From the NCBI GenBank assembly GCA_963718145.1, contig CAVQYJ010000001.1, forward strand, positions 1 through 64,000: DNA of 64,000 bases. Direction: 5' to 3'. The DNA is from UBA7672 sp963718145 (lineage in GTDB: Bacteria > Pseudomonadota > Alphaproteobacteria > Caulobacterales > Hyphomonadaceae). The position numbers and the translations under genes were made by a program. Shown piece by piece: positions 51,777 to 60,413 of this stretch (the stretch's first letter is position 1; each line of letters opens with the position of its first letter). Below the pieces are notes generated by a model that saw only the letters and a program-made list of their open reading frames with translations, was not told where the DNA came from and did not search any database.

Positions 51777-52712
51777 TCAATCGTCGTGAGGCGGTTCGTC
51801 CGGATTGTGATCCGGCGGGTTGGCGTCGCCCGGCAGGGGGATCCAGCTCGTTTCGTGCGGCGGCTGGGTGAAGCGCGTTCCCTCAAAGCCGCCCGCGATG
51901 GATGCGCGCCAGTCAGCGGCGGCCCGGGCGAGGCGCTCCTTCGAGGACGCGACGAAGTTCCAGTCGAGGTGGCGCGGTCCGTCCAGCGGATCGCCGCCCG
52001 CCATCATGATGCGGGTTCCAGGCGCCAGCCTGATCGGACAGGGCCGCGTCGGGTTCAGCAGCGCCATCCGCGCTTCGGGGATCGTGTCGCCGCCGATCTC
52101 GATGGACCCGCTCACCACATAGACCGCGAGTTCCCGAACGGGAGGTGGTTCCACCACCGTTTCGCGCTCTGTCTCCAGTACAAGCTGGCAGATGCCATGA
52201 GGGAAATCGACCGGTGAAGTCTGGCCGTAGGCCGAGCCAGAGATCAGCACGCCCCTTGCATCGCCCGGGGTGATGCTGGGCAAAGTGCTCGCGGGATGGT
52301 GATGGAAGGCGGGGGCCTGGTCCTCATGGGATTTCGGCAGGGCGACCCAGGTCTGGATCGCCTCGATCCGGTGGCCTTTTGCGCGCTCTTCCGGAGGCGT
52401 GCGCTCGGAATGCACGATGCCGCGCCCGGCCGTCATCCAGTTCACAGCGCCGGGGCGAATGGTCTGGACAGATCCGATGCTGTCGCGATGATCGAGTGCG
52501 CCTTCGAACAACCAGGTAACGGTGGCGAGGCCAATATGCGGATGGGATCTCACATCCAGACCCTTGCCCGGCGCCAGCACGGCTGGGCCGAGATGGTCGA
52601 AGAACACGAACGGCCCGACATTGCGCCGCGCGGCCTGAGGGAGCATGCGCCGCACGGTGAACCCGCCGAGGTCGCGCTCATGCGGTGCGATGATCAGGTC
52701 AACTTGCGGCAT
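51777..52712 (-). CDS. Pirin family protein
   Basis: A double-cupin protein of 311 residues. The N-terminal pirin cupin holds the metal ligands: FVFFDHLGPAVLAPGKGLD, VRSHPHIGLATVTWLFEG (HxH), and MTAGRGIVHSERTP (His/Glu). A C-terminal cupin (LAVYVVSGSIEIGGDTIPEA, RIMMAGGDPLDGPRHLDWNF) follows. Pirins bind iron or other metals and some have quercetinase activity. The C-terminus is rich in Pro, Asp and His. Monocistronic, leftward, with a terminator downstream. Confidence 0.9.
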   Translation of the reverse strand: MPQVDLIIAPHERDLGGFTVRRMLPQAARRNVGPFVFFDHLGPAVLAPGKGLDVRSHPHIGLATVTWLFEGALDHRDSIGSVQTIRPGAVNWMTAGRGIVHSERTPPEERAKGHRIEAIQTWVALPKSHEDQAPAFHHHPASTLPSITPGDARGVLISGSAYGQTSPVDFPHGICQLVLETERETVVEPPPVRELAVYVVSGSIEIGGDTIPEARMALLNPTRPCPIRLAPGTRIMMAGGDPLDGPRHLDWNFVASSKERLARAAADWRASIAGGFEGTRFTQPPHETSWIPLPGDANPPDHNPDEPPHDD

Positions 52713-52792
52713 GGGGTCTTTTCGGGCCGTATCGGACGCGATGATGTGCTGTGCAGTATGGACGAGGACGCGCAGGTTGGGAAACTACTGTG

Positions 52793-53950
52793 ATGAGCAC
52801 CGACTCTCTCACCGCGTCGGACGCTTGGCGTCCAACCCCAGGCGAAAGCCGGGACGTGCGGCTGCGGAAGCTTTTCGCTCCGTTCATCGGAATGACGCTG
52901 GCGCTTGCCGCCGCCTGCGCGCCTCTGCAGCAGGGGGCCCTGAAGACCGACGGCCAGCCGCGGATCGGATTCTCCGAGAACTGGTTCACCAGTTTCGATG
53001 GGGCCCGGCTGGGGCTCGATTCCTGGGCGCCAAAGACAGAACTGCCAACGGTTCAGGACCTGGGGCCGAGCGCCGAGCGCCCGCCCGAGACCATAATCAT
53101 CGCCGTTCACGGCATGAATGACTATGCCGGCGCCTTCAAGGCCGCCGGAGCATGGTGGGCCGAGCAGGGTGCGATCGTCTACGCCTACGACCAGCGTGGC
53201 TTTGGCCGCTCGCCGGGCTCGGGCATCTGGCCGTCACACGAGGTGTTGCGCAACGACCTCAAGACCGCGGTCAGGATTGCCCGCCAGCTTCATCCCGACG
53301 CCCGCGTCGCTGTGGTCGGCGAAAGCATGGGCGCATCCGTGGCCATCACGGCCTTCGCCGATCCCGATCCGCCGGATGCGGACGTGCTGATCCTCTCCGG
53401 ACCGGGCCTGCGCGGCTGGGGCGCGCTGCCGGTGCTCTACAGCGTCAGCCTGTGGACCTCGGCGCACGTGCGGCCGGGCTGGGTGGTCGTGCCGCCCAAG
53501 GGCGTCCGCATCATCGCTACCGACAACAACGAAAAGCTGAAGGAGATGTGGTACGATCCCCACGTCCAGAAGAGGAACCGGATCGACAGCGTTTACGGCG
53601 TCGTCTCGATCATGGAAGAGGCGGACGCCAAGATCGCGCGGCTGCCGAAGAAGACTCCCACACTGCTGCTCTACGGCGCCAACGACCAGGTGATCCCGCC
53701 CAACGGCGTCCAGCGAGCAGCGAAGAAGCTCCCGGCCCATGTGCGCACGGCTTACTACGCGAAGGGCTATCACATGCTGATGAACGACCTGCAGGCCAAG
53801 ACTGTCTGGAGCGACATTCTCGGCTTCATCGACAATCCGAAAGCCGCTCTCCCCTCGGGCTCGCCGCCTTTGCCATGGCAAGCAAAGTCGACCCCGTCGG
53901 CATCCGCAAAGTCGCCGGTTTCAAGCTCGAAAGTCGCGTCAAACCGGTGA
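52793..53950 (+). CDS. Alpha/beta hydrolase (monoacylglycerol-lipase-like), probable lipoprotein
   Basis: A hydrolase of 385 residues from ATG 52793. The triad is visible: nucleophile Ser in VVGESMGASVAI, Asp in LYGANDQVIPP, His in AKGYHMLMNDL, with IIIAVHGMNDYAGAFKAAG as oxyanion loop and YDQRGFGRS as in Hydrolase_4 lysophospholipases. A lipobox-like LALAAACAPL lies near residue 40. A GTG at 52856 (VRLRKLFAPFIGMTL) would give a standard lipoprotein signal, so the true start may be there. The C-terminus is Ser/Pro/Lys-rich. Confidence 0.8.
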   Translation: MSTDSLTASDAWRPTPGESRDVRLRKLFAPFIGMTLALAAACAPLQQGALKTDGQPRIGFSENWFTSFDGARLGLDSWAPKTELPTVQDLGPSAERPPETIIIAVHGMNDYAGAFKAAGAWWAEQGAIVYAYDQRGFGRSPGSGIWPSHEVLRNDLKTAVRIARQLHPDARVAVVGESMGASVAITAFADPDPPDADVLILSGPGLRGWGALPVLYSVSLWTSAHVRPGWVVVPPKGVRIIATDNNEKLKEMWYDPHVQKRNRIDSVYGVVSIMEEADAKIARLPKKTPTLLLYGANDQVIPPNGVQRAAKKLPAHVRTAYYAKGYHMLMNDLQAKTVWSDILGFIDNPKAALPSGSPPLPWQAKSTPSASAKSPVSSSKVASNR

Positions 53951-54039
53951 AATTTCGCCTGTTTCAAGGTCCCGAAAATTAACCAACCGGAAGTATGGTG
54001 ACGGCCTGAGAGAGCAGCGTTTCGAGGGCTGTTGCGGCC

Positions 54040-55254
54040 ATGTCTGCGCAGGCAAAGAAAAAGCCAGCCGAGAAGGCGGGCGACAGGGCCGAAGCTTCGG
54101 CCAGCGACAAGCCGGCGAAAGCCGGAGGCGATCTCGCCGGCCGCTTCGGCGCCTGGTGGAACGGCAAGGACTACGTCCCGCCTGTTCCCGGCGAAGAGGC
54201 CGACAAGCCCGACGCCAAGGCCGAGAAGGCCGACAAGAAATCCAAGCCGGAAGCCAAGCCCGAAGCGCCGGCCAAGGCCGAAGAAAAACCCAAGCCCAAG
54301 CCTGAAGAGAAGCCCGCCAAGGTCGAGGCGAAGCCCGAACCCGTTCCCGAAGCGCCTGCCGAAGCGGCGCGCCCGGCATTCCGGAATGCCGGCAATGGCG
54401 CTGCGATCCGCGTCAAGGCGCTGGAGACGATGTGGGGCGCAGGCCGCCTCGCGCCGGGTTCCTCCGAGATCGAAGCCAGGCTGCTCGATGCCGCCCTCGA
54501 CCATGCCGACAAGCTGGGCGGCGTCGGCTTCATCGGCGCCGATGCAGCGATGCTCAATGCCTTCGCGGCCCGTTCCGACCGCGCCGCCCACGCCGCCGAA
54601 TGGCGCTCGGGCGCCGTCGACCGCCTGAAGCAGCTCGCGCCCAAGACTGTCGTCGAACTCTGCGAGATCGATCGGCCGCGCGGCTTCGGCGATGGCGCTC
54701 TCGAAGCGGTGATCTCGTTCGAGGCCTTCGCCTTCGCCGACCACAAAAACGGCCTCGTCGCGCGCGTCCACCGGGCGCTGAGCGAGAACGGCCGCTGGGT
54801 CTTCCTCGACACCACGCGCACAACCGCAAAGACGCCGCCGGCCGCGTTCGCCTCGGCCTGGGCCGAGCCGCAGCTCTCCACCGCCGACGACATCGAGGAA
54901 ATGCTCCAGCTCGCCGGCTTCAGCGCCGTGCAGAAGAGCGACGTGAGCGAGCTCGTCCTCAACGCCGCGCGCGCCGGCTATCAGCATCTCGCCAGCGTGC
55001 TTGAACAGGCCGCGCAAGACGGCCTCGACGGCCGCGAAGGCGCGCTGTTCCTGCAGGAGCTGGCCTGGGAAGCGCAGAGCTGGCGCGCCCGCGTGCGCGC
55101 CCTCGAAGGCGGCGCGCTGAAGGTGCATCTCTGGGTCGCCGACAAGCGCGCGCCGCTGGAGCTGACCCAGGAAGCCGTCTCCGACGAACTGCTCAATGTC
55201 GCGGTGAACCCAGACGACGCCGGCGCTGCGGATGCGCTGTTCGACAAGCCCTAA
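54040..55254 (+). CDS. Hypothetical protein with Lys/Pro/Glu linker and methyltransferase-like domain
   Basis: A protein of 404 residues. After residues 30-45 (GGDLAGRFGAWWNGKDYVPP) comes a ~65-residue Lys/Glu/Pro/Ala-rich low-complexity region (AEKADKKSKPEAKPEAPAKA and similar). The rest looks like a class I methyltransferase fold: AVISFEAFAFADHKNGLVAR and RVHRALSENGRWVFLDTTRT correspond to motifs around strands 4-5. The glycine-rich SAM loop is not recognisable (TVVELCEIDRPRGFGDGALE stands in its place), so catalysis is doubtful. The stop overlaps that of the convergent TauD gene. Confidence 0.6.
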   Translation: MSAQAKKKPAEKAGDRAEASASDKPAKAGGDLAGRFGAWWNGKDYVPPVPGEEADKPDAKAEKADKKSKPEAKPEAPAKAEEKPKPKPEEKPAKVEAKPEPVPEAPAEAARPAFRNAGNGAAIRVKALETMWGAGRLAPGSSEIEARLLDAALDHADKLGGVGFIGADAAMLNAFAARSDRAAHAAEWRSGAVDRLKQLAPKTVVELCEIDRPRGFGDGALEAVISFEAFAFADHKNGLVARVHRALSENGRWVFLDTTRTTAKTPPAAFASAWAEPQLSTADDIEEMLQLAGFSAVQKSDVSELVLNAARAGYQHLASVLEQAAQDGLDGREGALFLQELAWEAQSWRARVRALEGGALKVHLWVADKRAPLELTQEAVSDELLNVAVNPDDAGAADALFDKP

Positions 55255-56175
55255 GCCGGCGTCTCGCCCGCCACCGTGGTGCGGTAGAGTTCGCGCCGGA
55301 AGCCGTCATAGTCGTTGAACGCCTGGTGCACGCAGATCCGATTGTCCCACAGCACGAAGGTGCGCGGCGCCCAGCGCAGGCGGCAGGTGAAGGCAGGCTG
55401 CGTGATGTGCTCCACCAGGAATTTCAGCAGCGGCCCGGCCTCGGCCTGCGTCAGCCCCTCGATGCCCGCCGCATAGGTCTCGTCGCAATAGAGCGCCTTC
55501 TCGCCCGTCGCCGGGTGCGTGCGCACAAGTGGATGCATCGAGCCCCTTGACCTTGCGCATCACATCGTCGGGCAGCTTGCCGCTGTCGCGCGTCGCCGCC
55601 AGCCGCCCGATCGGCGTGCCGTCCGCCTCGGCATGCGTCTGTGCCGAAGCGAGCACCAGCTTCATCGACATGTGCACCTTCAGCGGTGCGATCATCTGTT
55701 TCATGGTGTCGCTGAGCATCGCATAGGCAAGCGCTGAGTTGGCCCAGATCGTGTCGCCGCCGTAGGGCGGGATGTCGACGCCGTAGAGCATGCTGATCGC
55801 TGGCGGCATCGGCAGGAAGGGCGAGTCCGTGTGCCATCCCGCGCCAAAGACCATGCCGGTCTTCGCATGCGCTTCCTTGATCAGCGGCTGCACATCCGGA
55901 TGGCCGGGAACGCCCTTGGTGTAGGCGTCTTCCGCGAACGGCCCGAAGCGCAGGCTGAACGCTTCCTGGTCGGCGTGGCTGACCTGCTGGTCGCGGAAAT
56001 AGATCATCTTGTGACGGAACAGCGCTGAGCGGATTTCGGCGAACTGTTCGTCGGACAGGCTCGATATTTCCGCTCCGCAGATCTCGGCGCCCATGGCGGC
56101 CGACAGCGGCCGCACGGTGATGTGCCGCGTCTGCGCCGCGTGATTATCGAACTTGCCCGTCGGGTGGATGATCAT
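55251..56175 (-). pseudogene. TauD/TfdA-type dioxygenase split by one frameshift
   Basis: Fe(II)/2-oxoglutarate dioxygenase. From ATG 56175 (GGAGGG upstream) the frame reads TVRPLSAAMGAEICGAEISS and GAGWHTDSPFLPMPPAISML (the HxD metal motif) to DDVMRKVKGLD near 55540. Family sequence continues in another frame with MHPLVRTHPATGEKALYCDE, FTCRLRWAPRTFVLWDNRIC and VHQAFNDYDGFRRELYRTTV, containing the distal His and the 2-oxoglutarate Arg. The break falls in a GGGG run where GGG restores the frame. Repaired, it is a full-length enzyme of about 307 residues. Substrate (taurine, 2,4-D-like or other) unknown. Confidence 0.85.
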
Positions 56176-56333
56176 GCCAGAGACCCTCCGGGGCAGTTTA
56201 GCGCGGCCGAGAGCGCGCGGCGAGGCAGTTGAAGGCACATTCGTGCGCACAAGGCGGGTTCACCCGCCGCGCGCTTGGCGCTATATGCGCGCCGGGCCGC
56301 CTCCCGATCTGCCTGGCCCGCCTGGAGTTTTCC

Positions 56334-57374
56334 ATGTTCGACAAGCCCGCCTTCGCCGGCCACGAAAGCGTCCATCATTTCTTCGACGCGAAAACCGGGC
56401 TGCGGGCGATCATTGCCATCCACTCCACCGTGCGCGGGCCCGCCGGCGGCGGCTGCCGGATGTGGAACTACGCCACCGGCGAGGAAGCCTTCATCGACGC
56501 CCTGCGGCTCTCCGAGGGCATGAGCTACAAGAACGCCATGGCCGACCTGAAGCTCGGCGGCGGCAAGGCGGTGATCTGGGGCAATTCGAAAACCGACAAG
56601 ACGCCCGATCTCTTCCGCGCCCTTGGCCGCGCGATCGAAAGCCTGAAGGGCAAATACTGGTCGGCCGAAGACGTCGGCGTGTCCGTTGCCGACATGGCCT
56701 ACGCAGCCGAGGAAACGAAATACGTGGCCGGCCTGTCCACCGGCAAGGCGGCGAGCGGCGATCCATCCCCCGTCACCGCCAAGGGCGTGTTCGGCGGCAT
56801 CCGGGAAAGCGTGAAGCGCGCCTTCGGCACGGACGACCTCAATGGCCGCCATGTCGCCGTGCAGGGTGTGGGGCATGTCGGCGCCTATGTCTGCGACCAT
56901 CTCGCCAAGGCTGGCGCCAGGCTCACCATAGCCGACGTGAACCAGGACGCGCTCGACACTGTCGCGAGCAAGACCGGCGCGAAAATCGTGAAGCCTGACG
57001 AGATCTACGACGTTGCCGCCGACGTCTTCTCGCCCAACGCGCTGGGCGCCGTCATCAACCCGCAGACGCTGGCCCGGTTCAAGGTGAAGGTCATCGCCGG
57101 CGGCGCCAACAACCAGCTCGCCACGCCCGACATGGGCGACAGGCTGAAGGAGAAGGGCATCCTCTACGCCCCCGACTATGTCATCAATGGCGGCGGCATC
57201 ATCAACGTCGCAGCCGAAATCTCGGGCGCCTACGATCCCAAATGGGTCGACGCCAAGGTCGAGCGCCTCGTGAAGACCGTCGGCGAAGTCCTCGACCAGG
57301 CCCAGCGCGAGAACCGCGCCACCAACCGCGTCGCCGACGAACTGGCGCGCAAGCGCATCGCCGCGCAGGGGTGA
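56334..57374 (+). CDS. Leucine/valine/phenylalanine dehydrogenase-type amino acid dehydrogenase
   Basis: NAD-dependent Glu/Leu/Phe/Val dehydrogenase of 346 residues. The N-terminal domain holds RGPAGGGCRMWNYATGEEAF and MSYKNAMADLKLGGGKAVIW with the two catalytic lysines; the Rossmann domain shows HVAVQGVGHVGAYVCDHLA. Further parts are FSPNALGAVINPQT, AGGANNQLATPDMG and YVINGGGIINVAAEI. The length matches leucine dehydrogenases rather than glutamate dehydrogenases. ATG 56334 has CTGGAG upstream and starts at the family N-terminus (MFDKPAF). Divergent from the TauD gene. Confidence 0.9.
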   Translation: MFDKPAFAGHESVHHFFDAKTGLRAIIAIHSTVRGPAGGGCRMWNYATGEEAFIDALRLSEGMSYKNAMADLKLGGGKAVIWGNSKTDKTPDLFRALGRAIESLKGKYWSAEDVGVSVADMAYAAEETKYVAGLSTGKAASGDPSPVTAKGVFGGIRESVKRAFGTDDLNGRHVAVQGVGHVGAYVCDHLAKAGARLTIADVNQDALDTVASKTGAKIVKPDEIYDVAADVFSPNALGAVINPQTLARFKVKVIAGGANNQLATPDMGDRLKEKGILYAPDYVINGGGIINVAAEISGAYDPKWVDAKVERLVKTVGEVLDQAQRENRATNRVADELARKRIAAQG

Positions 57375-57528
57375 AAATCGGCGGAAGCGGCTTTGGGCTG
57401 AGAAGCGCGCGGCTGGCTGGCCGCTCGCCGGCCGCGCCGGATTCGACCGGAAAAAGTCTGAAAATCAGCAAGACTTGCGATGTGCGCCGGGGCCATCTTG
57501 AGATGCGCCGAGGTCTTGGGGAGTCCGC

Positions 57529-58383
57529 ATGTCCGCAACGGCAAACCATCAGGGCTTCGAAGCCAGACTGCTGCGCGTGCTGGCCTACATCCACGATCAC
57601 CTCAATGAAGATCTGAGCCTCGATGTCCTGGCCGAGGTCGCCTGCATGTCGCGGTTCCACTGGCACCGCGTGTTTCGCGCCATGACCGGCGAAACTCTGG
57701 CCGATGCCGTCCGGCGCATCCGGCTTCTCAAGGCGGCCAATGCCCTGGTGCAAGAGACCGGCTCGATCGCCGAAATCGCCGAGCGCCACGGCTACCCCAA
57801 CCTCGCCAGCTTTTCGCGCGCCTTCAGCGCCGCGCTTGGAGCGCCGCCGGGAGAGTTCCGCGAGCGAGGCGTCCAGTTGGCCAACGACCTTCGCCGCCAT
57901 GCTGGAGCCGACGCCATGTATCCCGTGACGATCAAGCACCTGCCGCCATGCCGCGCAGCAGGCGTTCTGCACCTGGGCGACTATGCTGAGCTATCGCGCG
58001 CATTTCAGAAGCTGGGCGCAATCCTGGCCGCGCGAAACCTGTTTGCCCAGGCCCAGGGCCTGTTCGCCCTCTATCACGATGCGCCGGGGTCGAAGCCGGA
58101 TGCGGACTTGCGCGCCCATGTCGCCATCATCATTGCGGACGGCTTCCCGGCCGGCATTGAGGGTCTCGAGTATTTCGATCTCGCCGGGGGCAGGCACGCC
58201 ATCATGGAGCACACCGGCGCGTACGCCACGCTCGGGACCGCCTACGAATGGCTTTACGGCAAGTGGCTGCCTCAATCGGGAGAGGAGCCGCGCGACGCGC
58301 CGCCGATCGAGCTTTACGTCAACGATCCCCGGACCACGCCGCCCGACCAGTTGCGCACCGACGTGCGCCTTCCGCTGGCTTGA
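57529..58383 (+). CDS. AraC-family regulator with GyrI-like effector domain
   Basis: Transcription factor of 284 residues. Residues ~10-115 hold two AraC helix-turn-helices (LDVLAEVACMSRFHWHRVFR, SIAEIAERHGYPNLASFSRA). The C-terminal half is a GyrI-like/SOUL-like small-molecule-binding domain (MYPVTIKHLPPCRAAGVLHL, AGGRHAIMEHTGAYATLGTA, PPIELYVNDPRTTPPDQLRT). Such regulators (Rob/SbmC type) respond to drugs or other amphipathic compounds. Start ATG follows GGGGAGTCCGC. It is downstream of the leucine dehydrogenase, same strand, with a 150-bp gap. Confidence 0.92.
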   Translation: MSATANHQGFEARLLRVLAYIHDHLNEDLSLDVLAEVACMSRFHWHRVFRAMTGETLADAVRRIRLLKAANALVQETGSIAEIAERHGYPNLASFSRAFSAALGAPPGEFRERGVQLANDLRRHAGADAMYPVTIKHLPPCRAAGVLHLGDYAELSRAFQKLGAILAARNLFAQAQGLFALYHDAPGSKPDADLRAHVAIIIADGFPAGIEGLEYFDLAGGRHAIMEHTGAYATLGTAYEWLYGKWLPQSGEEPRDAPPIELYVNDPRTTPPDQLRTDVRLPLA

Positions 58384-58444
58384 ACCGCGACCTTCATCCG
58401 CGCTGGCGACTGTCGCCTCCCAACAATCCACAGCCCAAGCTTCG

Positions 58445-58461
58445 CCTCCAGGTTGAATCCG
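58445..58461. repeat. 17-bp repeat, copy 1
   Basis: CCTCCAGGTTGAATCCG; matches 59119-59135 at 16 of 17 bases. On the minus strand both copies sit in a frame reading GFNLE-x-K. It lies in the ~255-bp gap between the AraC gene and the small gene at 58641, in which I see no other feature. Confidence 0.4.
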
Positions 58462-58640
58462 CGTGACCTATCGGTAATGTCCTGATTTGTTGCGTTGCAG
58501 CGGAGACGCACTCCTTAACAAATGGCGTGGGTCTTGCTGACGGGGGCTTTGGCCGCGCCGAAAATGCGGCAGGATCGTGAGACGGTTTTCGTGTCCACGA
58601 TCTTGAGTCGAGTTGGGTAAAGTTGGGCTTCGGGGCCAGA

Positions 58641-58922
58641 ATGTCTGAAGTCGTTTTGCAGATCAGCGCTGACGAGAGCCAGGATGCCTGGCGTCTCACC
58701 AATGCTCTCGATGCGTTCGCCAAATGGAGCGCCGAGGCTGGTCTTACAACGGATTCCGGCGATGCTCCTGATATCATGATGATGACCGAGTACGCCCAGG
58801 GCGGCATGCGCCGGAAGCTGGTTTTCCAGGACCGCGATCACGCCGCGCGCTTTCTCGTCTTCTGGCGCACCGAAAAACTGAGGCAGTCGGCCACGACCGA
58901 AGCTTTCGCCGCCGGCGCCTGA
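58641..58922 (+). CDS. Hypothetical small protein
   Basis: A protein of 93 residues (MSEVVLQISADESQDAWRL, NALDAFAKWSAEAGLTT, EYAQGGMRRKLVFQDRDHAA, RFLVFWRTEKLRQ). The pattern, an alternating beta-alpha-beta with FQDRDHAARFLVFW near the end, suggests a compact ferredoxin-like fold. I recognise no family. ATG 58641 is preceded by CGGGGCC; ribosome-binding support is weak. It stands alone between two gaps of about 255 bp that share a 17-bp repeat. Confidence 0.5.
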   Translation: MSEVVLQISADESQDAWRLTNALDAFAKWSAEAGLTTDSGDAPDIMMMTEYAQGGMRRKLVFQDRDHAARFLVFWRTEKLRQSATTEAFAAGA

Positions 58923-59118
58923 CCTCCCACGTTTCCGCCACAATTGGATCAGCCCGGCACAGCGGTGCTTGCCGCAGCGTCTCAATCCGTGCGTCCGGCA
59001 TGTGACTGCACCGATTGCTGCGGTGCACATTCGCAAAACCTTCCGCGGATTGCCTCGGGTGGGGAGGCGGCCGGTCCTCCGCTGCCCCTGGCCCTGACGG
59101 TCTGGCGCCCGCATTTCC

Positions 59119-59135
59119 CCTCGAGGTTGAATCCG
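59119..59135. repeat. 17-bp repeat, copy 2
   Basis: CCTCGAGGTTGAATCCG, matching 58445-58461 with one difference. On the minus strand similarity extends to about 22 of 28 bases (GGATTCAACCT then GAGG, GAA and GGGC). Confidence 0.4.
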
Positions 59136-59178
59136 GCCGTGCGCTGGACCCGCGCGTCTGCCGCCGTATAGAGCGCGC

Positions 59179-60321
59179 ATGGCATCTACTCCCAGAGGCA
59201 GCCGGGCTCAGCGGGTCGCCATTGTCGGCGGCGGCGTGATCGGCCTTGCCTGTGCGCTGGAGCTGAAGGCGCGCGGGGCGGATGTCATCGTCTATGAAAA
59301 GGGTACGGAGCCAGGCGCAGGGGTGACGGCGCGGTCGGCCGGCATGCTGGGCGCTGCGTTCGAGTGGGGGCTGGAGCAGGATCAGGTCGCGTTGGCGGCC
59401 CTTGCCCGCCATGCCGGCGAGATCTGGCCGGATTTCGCGGCGAAGATCGAGCGGCTGGGCGGCGGTCCGGTGCATCTTTCCCGGAACGGCGCGGTGGCGG
59501 TGGCCCGCACCGAGGCGGAGGCCGAATGGCTAGGCGACCTGGCCGCGGCGTGCCAGGCGCGCGGCCTGCCGGTTCGCCAGTTGAGCGCCGCTGCCCTGCG
59601 TGGGGTGGAGCCTGCGGTGAGCGGTGAGGTGCGCGCGGCGGTGCACCTGCCGGGAGACCAGCATGTCGATGCCCAGGTGCTGCTGCAGCGCATGGCCGCG
59701 GCGGTTGCGCGTGCCGGGGTGGCGCTGAAATACGGGCGCGCCGTGGAGCGCATCGTGGTGGGCCGCGAGATCGTCATGCCCGACGGCGAGCGTGTGGACA
59801 GCGTGGTGCTGGCGACGGGCGCGGGGGCGCTGCCGCGGCTGCATGGCATGCGGGGGGAGGTGCTGGAGGCGGGTCTGGCGGGCCTCGTGCCGGTGAAAGG
59901 GCAGATGCTGGCGCTCGCCCCGGTGGCCGGGGCGCCGACCCATGTGGTGCACGCGCGGGACGTCTATATTGCGCCGAAGGCGAAGTGGACGCTGGTGGGG
60001 GCGACAGTGGAGCGGGGAGTGGACGATGTGGGAGTGGTGCGCGATGTGGTGGAGGGACTGAAGGCGAAGGCGGTGGCGCTGGTGGGTGCGCTGGCGCGCG
60101 CGCCGGAGGTGAGCGCGTGGGCGGGAGTGCGGCCGGGTACGGCGGACGACGCGCCGATGGTGGGCGAGACGCGGGTGGAAGGCGTGCACGTGGCGCTGGG
60201 CGCGTACCGCAACGGCATCCTGCTGGCGCCTGCGGTGGCGGAGCTGGTGGCGGATGCGGTGCTCGACCGCGCCCGCCGCCCGACCTTCAACCCGCTCCGT
60301 TTTGACGGCCAGGGGTTTTGA
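59179..60321 (+). CDS. FAD-dependent glycine oxidase/ThiO-like oxidoreductase
   Basis: DAO-type flavoenzyme of 380 residues. The FAD-binding Rossmann motif VAIVGGGVIGLACALELKAR opens the protein. ARSAGMLGAAFEWGLEQDQV is the ThiO-like second motif, VNSVVLATGAGALPR-type (DSVVLATGAGALPRLHG) the FAD-binding middle, and VKGQMLALAPVAG, WAGVRPGTADDAPMVGETRV and LGAYRNGILLAPAVAELVAD complete the fold. Family members oxidise glycine or other small amines, for thiazole synthesis in ThiO. No thi genes are adjacent, so the pathway is open. GC content and Val/Ala/Gly use rise toward the 3' end. Confidence 0.85.
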   Translation: MASTPRGSRAQRVAIVGGGVIGLACALELKARGADVIVYEKGTEPGAGVTARSAGMLGAAFEWGLEQDQVALAALARHAGEIWPDFAAKIERLGGGPVHLSRNGAVAVARTEAEAEWLGDLAAACQARGLPVRQLSAAALRGVEPAVSGEVRAAVHLPGDQHVDAQVLLQRMAAAVARAGVALKYGRAVERIVVGREIVMPDGERVDSVVLATGAGALPRLHGMRGEVLEAGLAGLVPVKGQMLALAPVAGAPTHVVHARDVYIAPKAKWTLVGATVERGVDDVGVVRDVVEGLKAKAVALVGALARAPEVSAWAGVRPGTADDAPMVGETRVEGVHVALGAYRNGILLAPAVAELVADAVLDRARRPTFNPLRFDGQGF

Positions 60322-60413
60322 CACGCATGCGATTTGACAAGCAGGACGAGGCGCCGCACTCGCGCTAGGCCGAGCCGCCCGCTAACAAGACGACGAATTC
60401 CGGGAGAGACGAC

